Positions 13,265-13,329 of a stretch of DNA of 13,329 bases are shown one piece after another. The stretch covers positions 427-13,755 of the forward strand of contig DDBY01000093.1 in NCBI GenBank assembly GCA_002334985.1, in the 5' to 3' direction. Every line of letters starts with the position of its first letter. The stretch's first letter is position 1. A model generated the notes under the pieces. The model made no database searches and was not told where the DNA came from. It saw nothing but the letters and a program-made list of their open reading frames with translations. The position numbers were made by a program, and so were the translations under genes. The DNA comes from Micavibrio sp. UBA2020 (lineage in GTDB: Bacteria > Pseudomonadota > Alphaproteobacteria > Micavibrionales > UBA2020).

Positions 13265-13292
13265 AGTATAACGGTTTGCACCGTTTTGACAA
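13265..13292 (-). promoter_or_regulatory. Sigma-70 promoter with embedded palindrome for the ELM1-trxB operon
   Basis: On the minus strand TTGTCA (13292-13287) and TATACT (13270-13265) are 16 bp apart and close to consensus. The spacer is almost filled by AACGGT-TTGC-ACCGTT (plus strand 13270-13285), a perfect 6-bp inverted repeat. Such a spacer palindrome is where a dimeric repressor or a MerR-like activator would bind. The regulator itself is not in the window. Confidence 0.55.
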
Positions 13293-13329
13293 ATCCCCCG
13301 CAGTCATATTTTTAAAGTTTATGGGTCGA

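Noticed and set aside
1..13329. CRISPR array, prophage structural genes, insertion sequence transposase, rRNA
   Set aside because: Looked for on both strands; no regularly spaced repeats, capsid or terminase motifs, DDE transposase or rRNA segments were seen.

Overview
The window looks like part of an alphaproteobacterial chromosome. The clues are the MnmA N-terminus, an ELM1-type (COG3660) protein, an adrenodoxin-type ferredoxin beside a NifS/IscS-like desulfurase, and GC-rich codon use. A Rhodospirillales- or Micavibrio-like lineage is possible, but the sequence cannot fix the genus. Positions 1 to about 3719 are visibly more AT-rich than the rest and form a separate block.

Left block (5-3719): a compact integrative element of about 3.7 kb in the 3' end of an elongator tRNA-Met gene (3701-3775, minus strand). 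A 20-bp piece of the tRNA 3' end recurs at 5-24 and 3700-3719. Each end also carries two TGTGACAC repeats with the same 13-bp period, which look like integrase arm sites. Inside are a 537-residue tyrosine recombinase, a small lipoprotein translationally coupled to a membrane-anchored protein, an 85-residue unknown protein, and perhaps a 60-residue protein. Between the integrase stop and the lipoprotein start lies a densely folded stretch of about 300 nt ending in a terminator-like hairpin. It may be a structured RNA or DNA site. No transfer, replication or phage structural genes are visible.

Middle block (3867-8530): a Bcr/CflA-type drug exporter and the tRNA thiolase MnmA on the minus strand, then a plus-strand cluster. 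The cluster holds a small acidic protein, a HAD phosphatase-like protein overlapping it by 4 nt, a second small protein that is a paralogue of the first, and a P-loop protein related at best distantly to known NTPases. I do not recognise this four-gene set as a described system, and it is the best candidate for new biology in the chromosomal part.

Right block (8692-13228): a cysteine desulfurase and [2Fe-2S] ferredoxin operon (minus), a divergent alpha/beta hydrolase (plus), and an ELM1-like/thioredoxin reductase operon (minus). The desulfurase could supply sulfur both for Fe-S clusters and for MnmA. A strong bidirectional terminator separates the hydrolase from trxB, and two copies of a REP-like double-hairpin repeat lie in intergenic spaces.

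Two gene edges carry short duplicated relics: the first 14 codons of mnmA and the last 9 codons, including the stop, of the ferredoxin gene. In both cases every difference between the copies is synonymous. This suggests remnants of allele replacement or short duplications that diverged while coding.
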